This document shows, one piece after another, positions 26,849-36,412 of a DNA stretch of 64,000 bases. Position 1 is the first letter of the stretch; every line of letters begins with the position of its first letter. Source of the DNA: Sphingobium sp. CECT 9361 (GTDB lineage Bacteria; Pseudomonadota; Alphaproteobacteria; Sphingomonadales; Sphingomonadaceae); contig NZ_CAKKNC010000004.1 of NCBI RefSeq assembly GCF_918741285.1, positions 62,001 through 126,000 of the forward strand, given 5' to 3'. The position numbers and the translations under genes were made by a program. The notes under the pieces were generated by a model. The model was not told where the DNA came from and made no database searches. It worked only from the letters and a program-made list of their open reading frames with translations.

Positions 26849-27391
26849 TTATTTTTTGCGCCGCAATATGATGTAGAGCGCGCCGTCCCCGCCGTGGCGC
26901 GGATGGGCCGAGCGCACGCTGGCGATCGCATCGGCATGGGGGCTGGTATCGAGCCAGTGATTGATCTCCGCGCGGATTGCGCCGCGCTGCCCGGAGCCGC
27001 CATTTTCCCTGTTCGCGCGGGGCTTTCCGGTGACGACAAGCAATATCCGCACATCCTGCCCACGCGCCGATGCCAGTGCCTGATTGAGACGGACATGGGC
27101 AGCGGACAGGCTGTGGCCGTGCAAGTCGATGGCCATTTCCGGTGCCAGCGCGCCGCGCTTGATCTGCTTTTCCCAGCGGTCATCCAGCACTGCGGCAGGG
27201 CGTCTGGCAGGTTGAGGATGCAGGGGCAGCACAGGCGAATGTGTTAACGAATGGGTCGCCATTTTCGGCGGCGGCGCAGAGGCCACCTCCGGTGTCGAAA
27301 TGGATGCGTCGGTGCGATAGGGCCGCACGCTTTGTGCGAGCCGCGCCCAGAGCGTGCGCTCCTCAGCGGAGAGGCGGCGTCCGGCCATCAC
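26849..27391 (-). CDS. Smr domain protein
   Basis: This 180-residue protein has a disordered Pro-rich N-terminal half and a C-terminal Smr domain with MAIDLHGHSLSAAHVRLNQAL and SAHPRHGGDGALYIILRRKK, the HGG variant of the GHG catalytic loop. Smr proteins are small endonucleases acting on DNA junctions or on stalled-ribosome mRNA. The first codons overlap the end of mltA by about 29 bp (ATG 27391, or 27388). Confidence 0.92.
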   Translation of the reverse strand: MMAGRRLSAEERTLWARLAQSVRPYRTDASISTPEVASAPPPKMATHSLTHSPVLPLHPQPARRPAAVLDDRWEKQIKRGALAPEMAIDLHGHSLSAAHVRLNQALASARGQDVRILLVVTGKPRANRENGGSGQRGAIRAEINHWLDTSPHADAIASVRSAHPRHGGDGALYIILRRKK

Positions 27392-28643
27392 TCATCATCG
27401 TGGATTGCGCCGTTACCCGTGCGACGGTGCCGATGGGCAGGAGCAGCAGGGCGCTTCCCCGTGCCGCCATGCCGCCCGCTATCGCGCGGGCACGCTCGCC
27501 AGCGCCCCAGAAAGTATCGACGCGGTTCGGTCCCTTGATCGCGCCGCCGGTATCCTGCGCAATCCAGATGCCATTGGGCTCGGCGCGATCCATCGACAGC
27601 AGGATCGGCGCACCGAGCGGGATATAGCGCGGATCGGCGGCAACCGATGCTTCGGCTGTAACCGGCAGGCCGAGCGCGCCGAGCGGCCCTGCGCCGGTCA
27701 ATTCCTTGAAGAAGACGAAGCTCTTGTTCTCGTCCATGATCGCTGCGCCTTCGACCGGGTTGGCGCGCAAATACGCCATGATATCTTGCATCGACCCGGC
27801 CTGAATAAGCCCGCGATCCTTCATCAGCTTGCCGATGCCGGTATAATCGCGCCCGTTCTGCGTTTCGTAGCCGATGCGCATGATGCCGCCATCGGGCAGG
27901 CGCAGGCGTCCGCTGCCCTGCACCTGAAGGAAGAAGAATTCGACGGGATCGGCGGCCCAGGCGACGATCTGTGCGCGACCAGCCAGCGAGCCTTCCACGA
28001 TCTGCGCGCGCGTGTCGAAGGGCACGAATGTGTTGCCGGTGACCTTGCCGCGAATGGTCTTGCCCTTCAGCGTGTCACTGAACTGGCCCAGATCGACATC
28101 GATCAGATCGGCGGGTCGCCCGTAGATGGGGACCGCATAGCCGGCGCGCTGGGTGCGCGATCCGGCGATTTCCGGTTCGAAATAGCCGGTGGCGAATGCC
28201 TTGCCATCGCCGACCTGCGCGCTTTCGAAATAGCGGGAGAAGAATTCGGTGGCGGTCGTGTCGGGCCAGCTTGACGCCGCGCTGCACGCCTGCTGCCAGT
28301 CGGCACCGCGTGTCAGGCCGCTCTGGTCATTGCGGCGGAGCAGCGAAGGGCAGGATATGCGGAAAGCCTGGAGTGCCAAGCGCGAGCGTTCGCCGGATGG
28401 GAGCAAGTCCGCAATCGGCGGACCGGCGACGAGGCCTGCGCCAAGGGCGTTGTCGCCCGCGACAACGGGCACGGCAGGCGTTGGCACAGTCGGGCGAGGC
28501 GTGGCGGGCTTTGGGCGCGCGGCAGTATCGGTTGAGGGTCGAGCGGGCGCTGGGCGATTGGGACTGGCCGGGATCACGCCGCCCGCACATGCGGAGAGCG
28601 CCGCCGCAAGGAGCAGCGCCGCACCCGACCGGAGGAAGCTCAT
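27363..28643 (-). CDS. mltA: Membrane-bound lytic murein transglycosylase A
   Basis: This 426-residue lipoprotein has the lipobox LLLAAALSACAGG (Cys about residue 19), a Pro-rich linker, and the MltA double-psi barrel with PVEFFFLQVQGSGRLRLPDG and a C-terminal 3D domain carrying IWIAQDTGGAIKGPNRVDTF, where the catalytic Asp lies. It cleaves peptidoglycan to 1,6-anhydromuropeptides. It overlaps the Tim44-like gene by 4 bp upstream and smr downstream, a conserved alphaproteobacterial trio. The glycan-binding residues look intact. Confidence 0.95.
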   Translation of the reverse strand: MSFLRSGAALLLAAALSACAGGVIPASPNRPAPARPSTDTAARPKPATPRPTVPTPAVPVVAGDNALGAGLVAGPPIADLLPSGERSRLALQAFRISCPSLLRRNDQSGLTRGADWQQACSAASSWPDTTATEFFSRYFESAQVGDGKAFATGYFEPEIAGSRTQRAGYAVPIYGRPADLIDVDLGQFSDTLKGKTIRGKVTGNTFVPFDTRAQIVEGSLAGRAQIVAWAADPVEFFFLQVQGSGRLRLPDGGIMRIGYETQNGRDYTGIGKLMKDRGLIQAGSMQDIMAYLRANPVEGAAIMDENKSFVFFKELTGAGPLGALGLPVTAEASVAADPRYIPLGAPILLSMDRAEPNGIWIAQDTGGAIKGPNRVDTFWGAGERARAIAGGMAARGSALLLLPIGTVARVTAQSTMMSDGRTPPLR

Positions 28644-29296
28644 GCTTCCTCGTCGGTTTCAGTCAGTTTCCAGTTGGGATCGGTAGCGCGCAGATCGCGG
28701 CTGAACGTCCAGACATCGTGGGTCGGCACGGCGTCGGTCATCGACCCGGCAATGATGTTGCCATCCTTGTCACGAGTGATCGCGGCGATATCGGCATCGA
28801 AACGCATGGTGACATGCGCGATGCGGCCGCTCAGCACGGCTTCGGTGATGATAGCCTTGTCGATGCGGACGAGGCGATTTTCCAGCGTTTCGCCAGCCGC
28901 TTCGCGTGCGGCAATGGCTTCTTCGAACGACGCCAGCACATCGGCATCGCACAGCCATGCCAGATCTTCGCGGTCGCCGCGCCAGAACGCTTCGAGGACC
29001 ATGCGATAGGCGGTCTTTGCGCCATCGATGAATTGCGGCACGTCGAAACGACGATCCGCCGCGATCAGCGCGCGAACGCCAACGTCCGCACCCGGCGCAA
29101 GCATGCCATCGGACAGACGCACGTTGTCCGTACCCTGTTCACCGGCATTGCGCGGCTGGAGCACGGCGACTTTAGCGCGGTCGTCCGCCTGCAACGGCGC
29201 GGGTTGCTGCTCATGCCCCGTGCGCTTGCCGAGCACGGAATAGAGCCGCAGGGCCAGAAAGCCGGCGACGAGAGCGAGTATGACAATAACGTACAC
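28640..29296 (-). CDS. Tim44/TimA family membrane-anchored protein
   Basis: This 218-residue protein has one N-terminal helix (YVIVILALVAGFLALRLYSVLG) and a C-terminal Tim44-like domain of about 150 residues, including DGAKTAYRMVLEAFWRGDRED and SMTDAVPTHDVWTFSRDL. Alphaproteobacterial TimA is related to mitochondrial Tim44, and a role in export or membrane-protein biogenesis is proposed. The start codon is GTG. It overlaps mltA and is divergent from secB, with a 223-bp gap to the secB start. Confidence 0.9.
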   Translation of the reverse strand: MYVIVILALVAGFLALRLYSVLGKRTGHEQQPAPLQADDRAKVAVLQPRNAGEQGTDNVRLSDGMLAPGADVGVRALIAADRRFDVPQFIDGAKTAYRMVLEAFWRGDREDLAWLCDADVLASFEEAIAAREAAGETLENRLVRIDKAIITEAVLSGRIAHVTMRFDADIAAITRDKDGNIIAGSMTDAVPTHDVWTFSRDLRATDPNWKLTETDEEA

Positions 29297-29519
29297 TGTG
29301 CTTTTACAACCTTCGCAAGCGTGAGTTGCCCCAACATAGGCATGTTCGGGCGCAGATTCAAATGGCGATCACCCGGTATAACAAACGCCATGCCCGTATA
29401 GTTGCGCCTTAAGTCGCCATTGCCCTGCGTTCGGGCCCCTGCTAAGCGCCCGCATCACTGTCGCGCCGGGTGCGCTGGGCTTTCCGGTGGCGGCAACCAT
29501 GGACAATAAGGACGATATC

Positions 29520-30017
29520 ATGGCGGATCAGGCCGATACCCACGACGCACTGGCCAATGGCGCGGACACCACGCCCCAGATCGGGCTCATCACCCAATAT
29601 GTGAAGGATCTGTCGTTCGAAAATCCGAACGCGCCCGCCGTGTATCAGTGGCAGTCGCAGCCCAATATCGACGTGCAGTTCAACATCGGCGCCGATCAGG
29701 TGGCCGACGATGTGCATGAAGTCGCGCTGAAGATCGAAGTGAAGGCAACGACCGACGACGGCACCGCCTTTGCCGTCGAACTGGTCTATGCTGGTTTGTT
29801 TGGTATGCGCAACGTTCCCGAAGATCAGATCCAGCCGTTCATGCTGGCCGAAGCGCCGCGCCTTCTCTTCCCCTTCGCCCGCCGGATCCTGTCGGATGCC
29901 GTGCGTGACGGTGGCTTCCCGCCGCTGCTGCTCGATCCCATCGATTTCCAGGCGCTGTATCTGCAGCAGGCGCAAGCCGCCGGACAGTTGGTGGATGCAC
30001 CCGTCGGGAATGCGTAA
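29520..30017 (+). CDS. secB: Protein-export chaperone SecB
   Basis: This tetrameric chaperone holds preproteins unfolded for SecA. The 165-residue protein has GLITQYVKDLSFENPNAPAV, AVELVYAGLFGMRNVPED and MLAEAPRLLFPFARRILSDA. ATG 29520 follows AAGGAC; ATG 29487 and 29499 are in frame upstream but give an unusual extension. It sits head-to-head with the Tim44-mltA-smr group, as in other alphaproteobacteria. Confidence 0.95.
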   Translation: MADQADTHDALANGADTTPQIGLITQYVKDLSFENPNAPAVYQWQSQPNIDVQFNIGADQVADDVHEVALKIEVKATTDDGTAFAVELVYAGLFGMRNVPEDQIQPFMLAEAPRLLFPFARRILSDAVRDGGFPPLLLDPIDFQALYLQQAQAAGQLVDAPVGNA

Positions 30018-30036
30018 GACTTTACCACTTCTAATA

Positions 30037-30113
30037 CCGTTCGGGCTGAGCCTGTCGAAGCCCCTTCCTTTTTCCAAGGAAGAAAAGCCCTTCGACAGGC
30101 TCAGGGCGAACGG
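30037..30113. repeat. Palindromic element (GTTCG-CTGAGCCTGTCGAAG class)
   Basis: ccgttcgggctgagcctgtc (then gaag) at 30037-30060 is mirrored by the complementary sequence at 30090-30113. It lies between secB and murJ. Related half-sites occur at 41741-41765 and 56212-56293. Confidence 0.8.
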
Positions 30114-30133
30114 CTGATGGGTGGTGTGCATAT

Positions 30134-31720
30134 ATGGGCCTGTTAAGAGCCACCGGCACCATTGGCGGGCTGACGCTGGTCAGCCGCATCCTCGGAATGG
30201 TCCGCGATATGCTCGTGGCGCGCTATCTGGGCGCGGGACTGGCGTCGGACGCCTTTCTGATCGCTTGGCGGCTGCCCAATCTGTTCCGCGCGCTCTTTGC
30301 CGAAGGCGCATTCGCCGCCGTGTTCGTGCCGATGTTCAATCGCACGATGGCCGAAGGCGACAAATTAGATCCGGGGAGCGGCAAGGCCGCTGCCGTGGCC
30401 TTTGCCGGACAGATATTGTCCGTGCTGTTCCCGGTCGTGCTGGTCTTCACGGCTATCATGATGGTCGCCGCTGCGCCGGTTGTGTGGGCGATGACCGGTG
30501 GCTTTCCCGATGGCGGGCCGGAGAAATTCGATCTGGCGGTGAACCTCACCCGGATTACCTTCCCGTATCTCGCGCTCATCAGTCTGGTGTCGCTGCTGGG
30601 CGGCATTCTCAATTCACTCGACCGATTCTGGGTCAACGCCGCCGCGCCGGTGCTGCTCAATGTCTGCATGATCGGCGCGGTGATTTTCTTCCGGGGCGAT
30701 ACACCGGTGGAGACTGCCTATACGCAGGCGGTTGCCGTCACCATTTCCGGACTGGCGCAATTGCTGTGGCTGATGTGGTCGTGTCGGCAGGCGGGGGTCG
30801 TGCTGAAACTGGGCATGCCGCGCCTCTCGCCGCAAGTGAAGCGGATGCTGGCGCTGATCGGCCCGGCGGCATTGGGCGCGGGGGCTATTCAGTTCAACCT
30901 GCTGATCTCGACTTCGCTGGCCGCACGGTTTCTGCCGCAAGGCGCGGTGAGTTACCTGTATTATGCCGACCGGCTCAATCAGTTGCCGCTGGGCCTGATC
31001 GGGATCGGCGTGGGCACCGCGATACTGCCCGCGCTTTCGCGCCAGATCGGGTCGGGCAATGAAGCCGCGGCCTCACACACGCAAAACCGCGCGCTGGAAC
31101 TGGCGCTGTTCCTTGCGCTGCCCGCCGCCGTGGCGCTGTGCATTTCGGCGGTGCCGCTGATCCGCGGGCTGCTGGAACATGGCGCATTCACTGCTGCCGA
31201 CACCATCGGGACGGCAGGCGCGCTCTCGGCCTTTGCATTGGGCGTTCCGGCCTATGTGCTGATCAAGGTGCTGACACCGGGTTTCTACGCGCGGCAGGAC
31301 ACGAAGACGCCGGTGCGGGTCGCGGTGTTTTCGATGCTGTTCAACCTTGTCGGCAATCTGGTGCTGATCTGGCCGCTGGGGCATGTGGGCGTCGCCGTGT
31401 CCACCGCCGTTGCCGCATGGGTGAATGTGCTGGTCCTCTACTGGCTCCTCCATCGCCGCGATCAGTTGCGGATGGATGCACGGTTCAAGAGCAAGGCGAT
31501 CCGGATCATCGGCGCCAGCGCCGCGATGGGCGTGGCGCTGTGGTTCCTCAATCCGTTGCTCGACCCCTATATGGCGAAGAGCGTGACGGAGCGAGTCATT
31601 GCCCTGATGCTGTTGTGCGGGATCGGCGGGCTGGTCTATGGGGTGGCGGCGCTGGTCCTTCGCACCTATGCGCTTTCCGAACTCCGGTCGCTGTTTCGGC
31701 GACCCAGCAAGACGAACTGA
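30134..31720 (+). CDS. murJ: Lipid II flippase MurJ
   Basis: This 528-residue membrane protein has about 14 hydrophobic segments of the MATE/MurJ fold. The N-terminus GLTLVSRILGMVRDMLVARYLGAG is diagnostic, with the conserved Arg-rich RLPNLFRALFAEGAFAAVFVP and the later FLALPAAVALCISAVPLIRG and TPGFYARQDTKTPVRVA. It moves lipid-linked peptidoglycan precursor to the outer face of the inner membrane. trpS follows 8 bp after its stop. Confidence 0.96.
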   Translation: MGLLRATGTIGGLTLVSRILGMVRDMLVARYLGAGLASDAFLIAWRLPNLFRALFAEGAFAAVFVPMFNRTMAEGDKLDPGSGKAAAVAFAGQILSVLFPVVLVFTAIMMVAAAPVVWAMTGGFPDGGPEKFDLAVNLTRITFPYLALISLVSLLGGILNSLDRFWVNAAAPVLLNVCMIGAVIFFRGDTPVETAYTQAVAVTISGLAQLLWLMWSCRQAGVVLKLGMPRLSPQVKRMLALIGPAALGAGAIQFNLLISTSLAARFLPQGAVSYLYYADRLNQLPLGLIGIGVGTAILPALSRQIGSGNEAAASHTQNRALELALFLALPAAVALCISAVPLIRGLLEHGAFTAADTIGTAGALSAFALGVPAYVLIKVLTPGFYARQDTKTPVRVAVFSMLFNLVGNLVLIWPLGHVGVAVSTAVAAWVNVLVLYWLLHRRDQLRMDARFKSKAIRIIGASAAMGVALWFLNPLLDPYMAKSVTERVIALMLLCGIGGLVYGVAALVLRTYALSELRSLFRRPSKTN

Positions 31721-31728
31721 GACAACAC

Positions 31729-32733
31729 ATGCGCGTTCTTTCCGGCATCCAGCCCACCGGCAATCTGCACCTTGGCAATTATCTCGGCGCGATCCGTAAC
31801 TGGGTGAAGATGCAGGATGAGATGGCCAGCGGGAGCCAGTGCTTCTTCTTCCTCGCCGACATGCATTCGATCACCGTGCATGAGGAGCGCGCCCAGCGGC
31901 TGAAGAATGTGCGCGAGATGGCCGCCGCGCTGATCGCCGCCGGGATCGACCCGGATCGCAGCGTGCTGTTCAATCAGGCGCGGGTGCCTGCCCATGCAGA
32001 GCTGGCCTGGTTGCTGAACGGCACTGCGCGGATCGGCTGGCTCAACCGCATGACCCAGTTCAAGGACAAGGCAGGCAAGAATCGCGAAGGCGCTTCGGTG
32101 GGCCTGTTCGTTTATCCCGTGCTGCAGGCCGCCGACGTGCTGCTGTATCAGGCGACGCATGTGCCGGTGGGCGAGGATCAGAAACAGCATCTGGAGCTGA
32201 CCCGCGATATCGCGATCAAGTTCAACACCGATTTCGGCGTGGACCTGTTCACTCTGCCCGAGCCGATCATCCCCAAGGAAACCGCACGCATCATGTCGCT
32301 GCGCGATGGTAGCGCGAAAATGTCAAAATCCGATCCGTCGGACATGAGCCGCATCAACCTGACCGACGACGACGACACCATCGCGAGCAAGGTGCGCAAG
32401 GCAAAGAGCGACGCGGATGTGCTGCCCGAAACCTATGCCGATCTGGCGGAGCGGCCCGAGGCGAAGAACCTGGTGGGCATATTCTCGGCAATGACGGGTG
32501 AAAGCACCGATGCGATCTGCGCGCGATTCGCAGGCCAGGGGTTCGGCGCGCTCAAGCCTGCGCTGGCCGATGTGCTGGTCGAGTCGCTGCGGCCCATCCG
32601 GCAGCGGTTCGAAGCGCTGAAAAATGATGACGTGGCGCTGGACGCCATTCTTCAGAAAGGCGCGGCGAAAGCGAGCGCTGCGGCAGAACCGACGCTGCGC
32701 GGGGCTTATGACGCCGTTGGGCTGATGCGCTGA
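31729..32733 (+). CDS. trpS: Tryptophanyl-tRNA synthetase
   Basis: A class I aminoacyl-tRNA synthetase of 334 residues with GIQPTGNLHLGNYLGAI (HIGH variant) and SAKMSKSDPSDM (KMSKS). It charges tRNA-Trp. It probably shares the murJ transcript (8-bp gap). The frame is open upstream through murJ but the first family-consistent start is MRVLSGIQPTG. Confidence 0.97.
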   Translation: MRVLSGIQPTGNLHLGNYLGAIRNWVKMQDEMASGSQCFFFLADMHSITVHEERAQRLKNVREMAAALIAAGIDPDRSVLFNQARVPAHAELAWLLNGTARIGWLNRMTQFKDKAGKNREGASVGLFVYPVLQAADVLLYQATHVPVGEDQKQHLELTRDIAIKFNTDFGVDLFTLPEPIIPKETARIMSLRDGSAKMSKSDPSDMSRINLTDDDDTIASKVRKAKSDADVLPETYADLAERPEAKNLVGIFSAMTGESTDAICARFAGQGFGALKPALADVLVESLRPIRQRFEALKNDDVALDAILQKGAAKASAAAEPTLRGAYDAVGLMR

Positions 32734-32874
32734 GTAGATCGCCGCTCCTAAAACTCTTTTCCCCGATGAGACGTTTCTGATCGGCGTTCAATCGCCGTTC
32801 AGTTGCGCTTTGCTATGCGAACTCTCATATGTAGGCGGGGAGTGCCGGAAACGGCCATAAGCAGGATCATATCT

Positions 32875-33537
32875 ATGTCTAGATTTCGGAAAATCGGCCT
32901 TCTCGCAGCCCCCGCTCTGGCGCTGGTTGCGCTGGCGGGCTGCACTCAGAATTTCAACGCGAATGTGGCGCGCTTCCAGCAACTGCCCGCGCCGCAGGGG
33001 CAGAGCTTCGCTGTGGTAGCGGATGACCCGCGTTTGGCCGGCGGTCTGGAATTTGCGCAATATGCGAGCGTCGTGTCGTCTCGCATGGCGCAACTGGGTT
33101 ATGTACCCGCTGCCGATCCGGCGACCGCGAACCTGATCGTGCGGATGCGGTACGATGTCGACAATGGCCGTGAAAAGGTCCGCAGCACCGGCGGTGGTTG
33201 GGGCGGCGGCTGGGGTGGTGGCTGGGGCGGCTGGGGCCGTGGCGGCTATGCCGGTTTCTATGGCCCGCGCCGGTTTGGCTATGGCTTCTACGATCCGTTC
33301 CTGTTCGGCCCCGGCTTCAACGACGTCAGCAGCTACACCGTATATACAAGTCTGCTTGAGCTGAAGATCGAGGAAGCGGGCAGCGGCAAGCGGTTGTTCG
33401 AAGGCACCGCGTCGGCGCAGTCGCTCAGCAATCGCCTGACTTATCTGGTTCCCAACCTTGTCGAAGCCATGTTTACAGATTTCCCGGGTCGCAGCGGTGA
33501 AAATGTTAAGATTACTGTGGCACCAGAGCCTAAGTAG
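32875..33537 (+). CDS. DUF4136 lipoprotein with Gly/Trp-rich insert
   Basis: ATG 32875 gives a lipoprotein signal peptide with lipobox ALVALAGC (Cys about residue 23). The DUF4136 domain follows (FAVVADDPRLAGGLEFAQY, then a C-terminal LLELKIEEAGSGKRLFEGTA and LVPNLVEAMFTDFPG). Residues ~104-125 are a low-complexity run of Gly, Trp and Arg (repeated GGGWGGGW units), probably an exposed loop. It is probably anchored to the outer membrane. The function is unknown. A strong terminator follows at 33585. Confidence 0.88.
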   Translation: MSRFRKIGLLAAPALALVALAGCTQNFNANVARFQQLPAPQGQSFAVVADDPRLAGGLEFAQYASVVSSRMAQLGYVPAADPATANLIVRMRYDVDNGREKVRSTGGGWGGGWGGGWGGWGRGGYAGFYGPRRFGYGFYDPFLFGPGFNDVSSYTVYTSLLELKIEEAGSGKRLFEGTASAQSLSNRLTYLVPNLVEAMFTDFPGRSGENVKITVAPEPK

Positions 33538-33584
33538 CGCGTTACATGGTTTAGGTGTTGGCTCCCAAGCACACCTGAATGTGG

Positions 33585-33619
33585 CCCGGCGGTTCGCTTC
33601 GAATCGTCGGGCTTTCTTT
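33585..33619 (+). terminator. Intrinsic terminator after DUF4136 gene
   Basis: A 12-bp stem, cccggcggttcg (33585-33596) with cgaatcgtcggg (33600-33611) around the loop ctt, includes two G-U pairs in RNA and is followed by the T-rich ctttcttt. Confidence 0.85.
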
Positions 33620-33725
33620 ATATTTGGCAATGTGCCGCCATCGCCGGTTCTGCGGCCTATACAAAAATTTAATTACTCAAGCGCAATGGTGTTCTGTCAC
33701 TGCAGAAAGAAGGCCATTCATATCC

Positions 33726-34985
33726 ATGTTGCGGCGCATCACGCCAAGCCAAATTCGGCTCGGCATGTTTATCCAGAAATTCGAGGGCGGCTGGCTGTCG
33801 CACCCTTTCTGGCGCGCGCGTTTCCTTCTTTCCGACGCTGAAGACCTTCGGAAAATCCTCGACAGTGACATCGATGCCGTGTGGATCGACGACGAGAAAA
33901 GCGCCATCGCACCGGCCCGGCGGGAACGCACCCCGGCCCCCGAAATCAGCGAATCGGTGGGCGACCGAATCAAGAATGCGCGGGAGGCCGCCATCCGCGC
34001 GCTCCCGCCCCCTTCCCGCCTCCAGACCGACAAACGGGCCGCAGCCCAGACTGTGTTGCGTGCCAAGCAAGTCGTCAAACAGGTATTCGATGGCATAAGA
34101 ATGGGCAAAGCGGTGCGATCCGCCGACGTGATCGCGGTGGTCGAGGATATATCCGCGTCGCTCGCCCAAAACCGTTCCCTGCTGCTCGGCATCGCACGTC
34201 TCAAGTCCAAGGACGAATATACCTACCTTCATTCGGTGGCCGTGTGCGCGCTGATGGTCAATCTGGCGCGGGAAATCGGGCTGGACGATGCGGCGGCGCG
34301 GGATGCGGGCATGGCCGGCCTGTTGCACGATGTCGGCAAGATGGTGGTGGCCGAAGCGATACTGAACAAGCCCGGTCCGCTCACCGACCATGAATTTGGA
34401 GAGATCCAGCGCCACACGGTCGACGGACATGCCCTTCTCAAGAAAGGGAGCGCCATTCCCGCCGCCGCGCTGGACGTGTGCCTCAACCATCATGAGAAGA
34501 TGGACGGCACCGGCTATCCCCACGGGCTGTCGGGCGAAGAAATAAGCCTGCACGCGCGGATGGGTGCGATTTGCGACGTATATGATGCGATGACATCGCA
34601 GCGTTGTTACAAGGCACCGCTTACGCCCGCCGAAACGCTTACGGCCATGCGTTCCTGGGAAGGGCATTTCGATTCCGCCCTGCTGTTCAGCTTCATGCGC
34701 AGTCTGGCTTTGTTTCCGCCAGGCATGCTGGTCCGTCTGGGAACGGGTCATCTGGCCGTTGTGTTACCCAACGGTCGGCGCGGTTCCCGCGTGCGGGTAA
34801 AGGCGTTCTACGTGATTGCCGACGGACGCTTCGTCGATCCCTTCGAAGTGATTATTTCCGACACCCAGACCGCCAATCAGATCATGGGCGAGGAAGATCC
34901 CGCTGCATGGGATTTGCGTGGCTGGCCAGTGCTGCGCGAAACGATCATGGCCGAAGGCACCGTCGACAAAAGCGCGGCCGCTTAA
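33726..34985 (+). CDS. HD-GYP domain cyclic-di-GMP phosphodiesterase with N-terminal DUF3391
   Basis: This protein of about 419 residues starts MLRRITPSQIRLGMFIQKFE, the DUF3391 signature (about 1-95). The C-terminal HD-GYP domain (about 160-345) has AGLLHDVGKM (HD), the GYP motif HHEKMDGTGYPHGLSG, and YDAMTSQRCYK. HD-GYP proteins hydrolyse c-di-GMP to pGpG or GMP. The start was chosen by DUF3391 similarity; the frame is open back to 33579. The gene ends 4 bp inside the end of dnaA on the other strand. No membrane helix is seen, so it is cytoplasmic. Confidence 0.92.
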   Translation: MLRRITPSQIRLGMFIQKFEGGWLSHPFWRARFLLSDAEDLRKILDSDIDAVWIDDEKSAIAPARRERTPAPEISESVGDRIKNAREAAIRALPPPSRLQTDKRAAAQTVLRAKQVVKQVFDGIRMGKAVRSADVIAVVEDISASLAQNRSLLLGIARLKSKDEYTYLHSVAVCALMVNLAREIGLDDAAARDAGMAGLLHDVGKMVVAEAILNKPGPLTDHEFGEIQRHTVDGHALLKKGSAIPAAALDVCLNHHEKMDGTGYPHGLSGEEISLHARMGAICDVYDAMTSQRCYKAPLTPAETLTAMRSWEGHFDSALLFSFMRSLALFPPGMLVRLGTGHLAVVLPNGRRGSRVRVKAFYVIADGRFVDPFEVIISDTQTANQIMGEEDPAAWDLRGWPVLRETIMAEGTVDKSAAA

Positions 34986-36412
34986 CCTTCCAACTGCCGC
35001 AACAACGCGCGGACGTCGGCATCGATATCCGGATTCGATTCGCGCAAAGCCTCGATCGTGCGAACAGCGTGGATCACCGTCGAATGATCGCGCCCGCCGA
35101 AAATCCGGCCGATTTCGGGTAAGGAACGCGGCGTCATCTTCTTGGCGAGATACATGGCGACCTGACGCGGGCGGGCGATGGCGCGGGCGCGGCGCTTCGA
35201 GCGCATTTCCGAGGCATCGATCCGGTAATGCGCGGCACAGGCCTTCTGAATTTCATCGACGGTGATGCGGCGGGCATTGGCGCGCACGGCATCGGCCAGC
35301 ATCGCCTGCGCAAATTCCAGATCGACGGTGCGTCCAGTCAACTGGCCATAAGCGAGCAGCTTGTTGAACGCCCCTTCCAGTTCGCGAATATTGCTGCGGA
35401 TGGAGCGCGCGAGGAAATCGATCACGGCGTCCGGCACCGGCGGGTCGCCCGCAACCAGCCGCTTGGCTTCGAGGATGGCAAGCCGCAAATCGATACCGGC
35501 AGGCTGAATGTCAGCGACAAGGCCGCCCGCCAGCCGCGAGAGAATCCGCGGATCGACGGCATCGAGCTGTTGCGGGGCGCGATCCGCGCTGATGACGATT
35601 CGCGCGCCGCTTTCGACCAGTTCGTTGATCGTGTGGAGAAACTCCTCCTGCGTTGCGCCCTTGCCTGCGATAAACTGAATATCGTCGATCAACAGCAGCC
35701 GCACGGCGCGCAGCCGCGCTTTGAACGCCATCGTTTCATTGGCGCGCATCGCGTTCACGAATTCCATCATGAACCGCTCTGCGGACATATAGACAACCGA
35801 TGCTTCAGGAGCATGGGCGAGATACGCCCCGGCAATCGCGTGGAGCAGGTGAGTCTTGCCCTGCCCGGTTCCGCCATGAATGAACAGCGGGCTGAAACGC
35901 GGTTGCTCCGGCGCGGCCATTGCCTGCGCAGCGGAATAGGCAAGTTGATTGCTTTCGCCCGTGATGAAGCTGGCGAAATCATGACGCGGCAGGAAGGAAG
36001 GCGCAGCCTGTGCCGCCGGAGCCGTCGCAGCCGCCTGGGGAGCAGGCGCGGACAGCACGCGCAGTGCAGTCGAATCGGGAGCGCGCACGATGCGGATATC
36101 GCGGACCCCGGCATGCGCGCTGCGCCAGGCGAGGCGCAGACGGTCACCGAATTGCGCGGACACGAAGTTGGCAGAAAATTCGGACGCGACCAGAATATCG
36201 AGCGTTTCGGTCATGTCGCAATAAGCGCCAAGCCGCGCAGGCTTTAGCCACTGGTCGAACATCCGTGCGCCGATGTCGCTGCGCAATCCCACGCGCAATT
36301 GCGCCCAGGCGGCCTCCAAATGGCTGGAGCCACCTGTCACGTCGGCAGCGGATTCACTCGCCTGTTCGTGGCCCGTTGAAAGGCCCGATACCGATTCCGC
36401 TTGTGTCTTCAT
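34982..36412 (-). CDS. dnaA: Chromosomal replication initiator DnaA
   Basis: This 476-residue protein has an N-terminal domain I (AAWAQLRVGLRSDIGARMFDQW), a variable linker rich in Ala/Pro, the AAA+ domain with IHGGTGQGKTHLLHAIAG (Walker A) and LLLIDDIQFIAGKGA (Walker B), and the C-terminal DNA-binding domain with RPRQVAMYLAKKMTPRSLPE and GGRDHSTVIHAVRTIE (the domain IV helix). ATG 36412 has GGGGCGGA upstream. Six GANTC sites lie in its upstream region. It is followed convergently by the HD-GYP gene. Confidence 0.97.
   Translation of the reverse strand: MKTQAESVSGLSTGHEQASESAADVTGGSSHLEAAWAQLRVGLRSDIGARMFDQWLKPARLGAYCDMTETLDILVASEFSANFVSAQFGDRLRLAWRSAHAGVRDIRIVRAPDSTALRVLSAPAPQAAATAPAAQAAPSFLPRHDFASFITGESNQLAYSAAQAMAAPEQPRFSPLFIHGGTGQGKTHLLHAIAGAYLAHAPEASVVYMSAERFMMEFVNAMRANETMAFKARLRAVRLLLIDDIQFIAGKGATQEEFLHTINELVESGARIVISADRAPQQLDAVDPRILSRLAGGLVADIQPAGIDLRLAILEAKRLVAGDPPVPDAVIDFLARSIRSNIRELEGAFNKLLAYGQLTGRTVDLEFAQAMLADAVRANARRITVDEIQKACAAHYRIDASEMRSKRRARAIARPRQVAMYLAKKMTPRSLPEIGRIFGGRDHSTVIHAVRTIEALRESNPDIDADVRALLRQLEG

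Noticed and set aside
33190..33245. Tandem DNA repeat as a CRISPR or VNTR array
   Set aside because: The ggtggctgg-type units are coding (Gly/Trp) and within a lipoprotein gene; no spacers exist.
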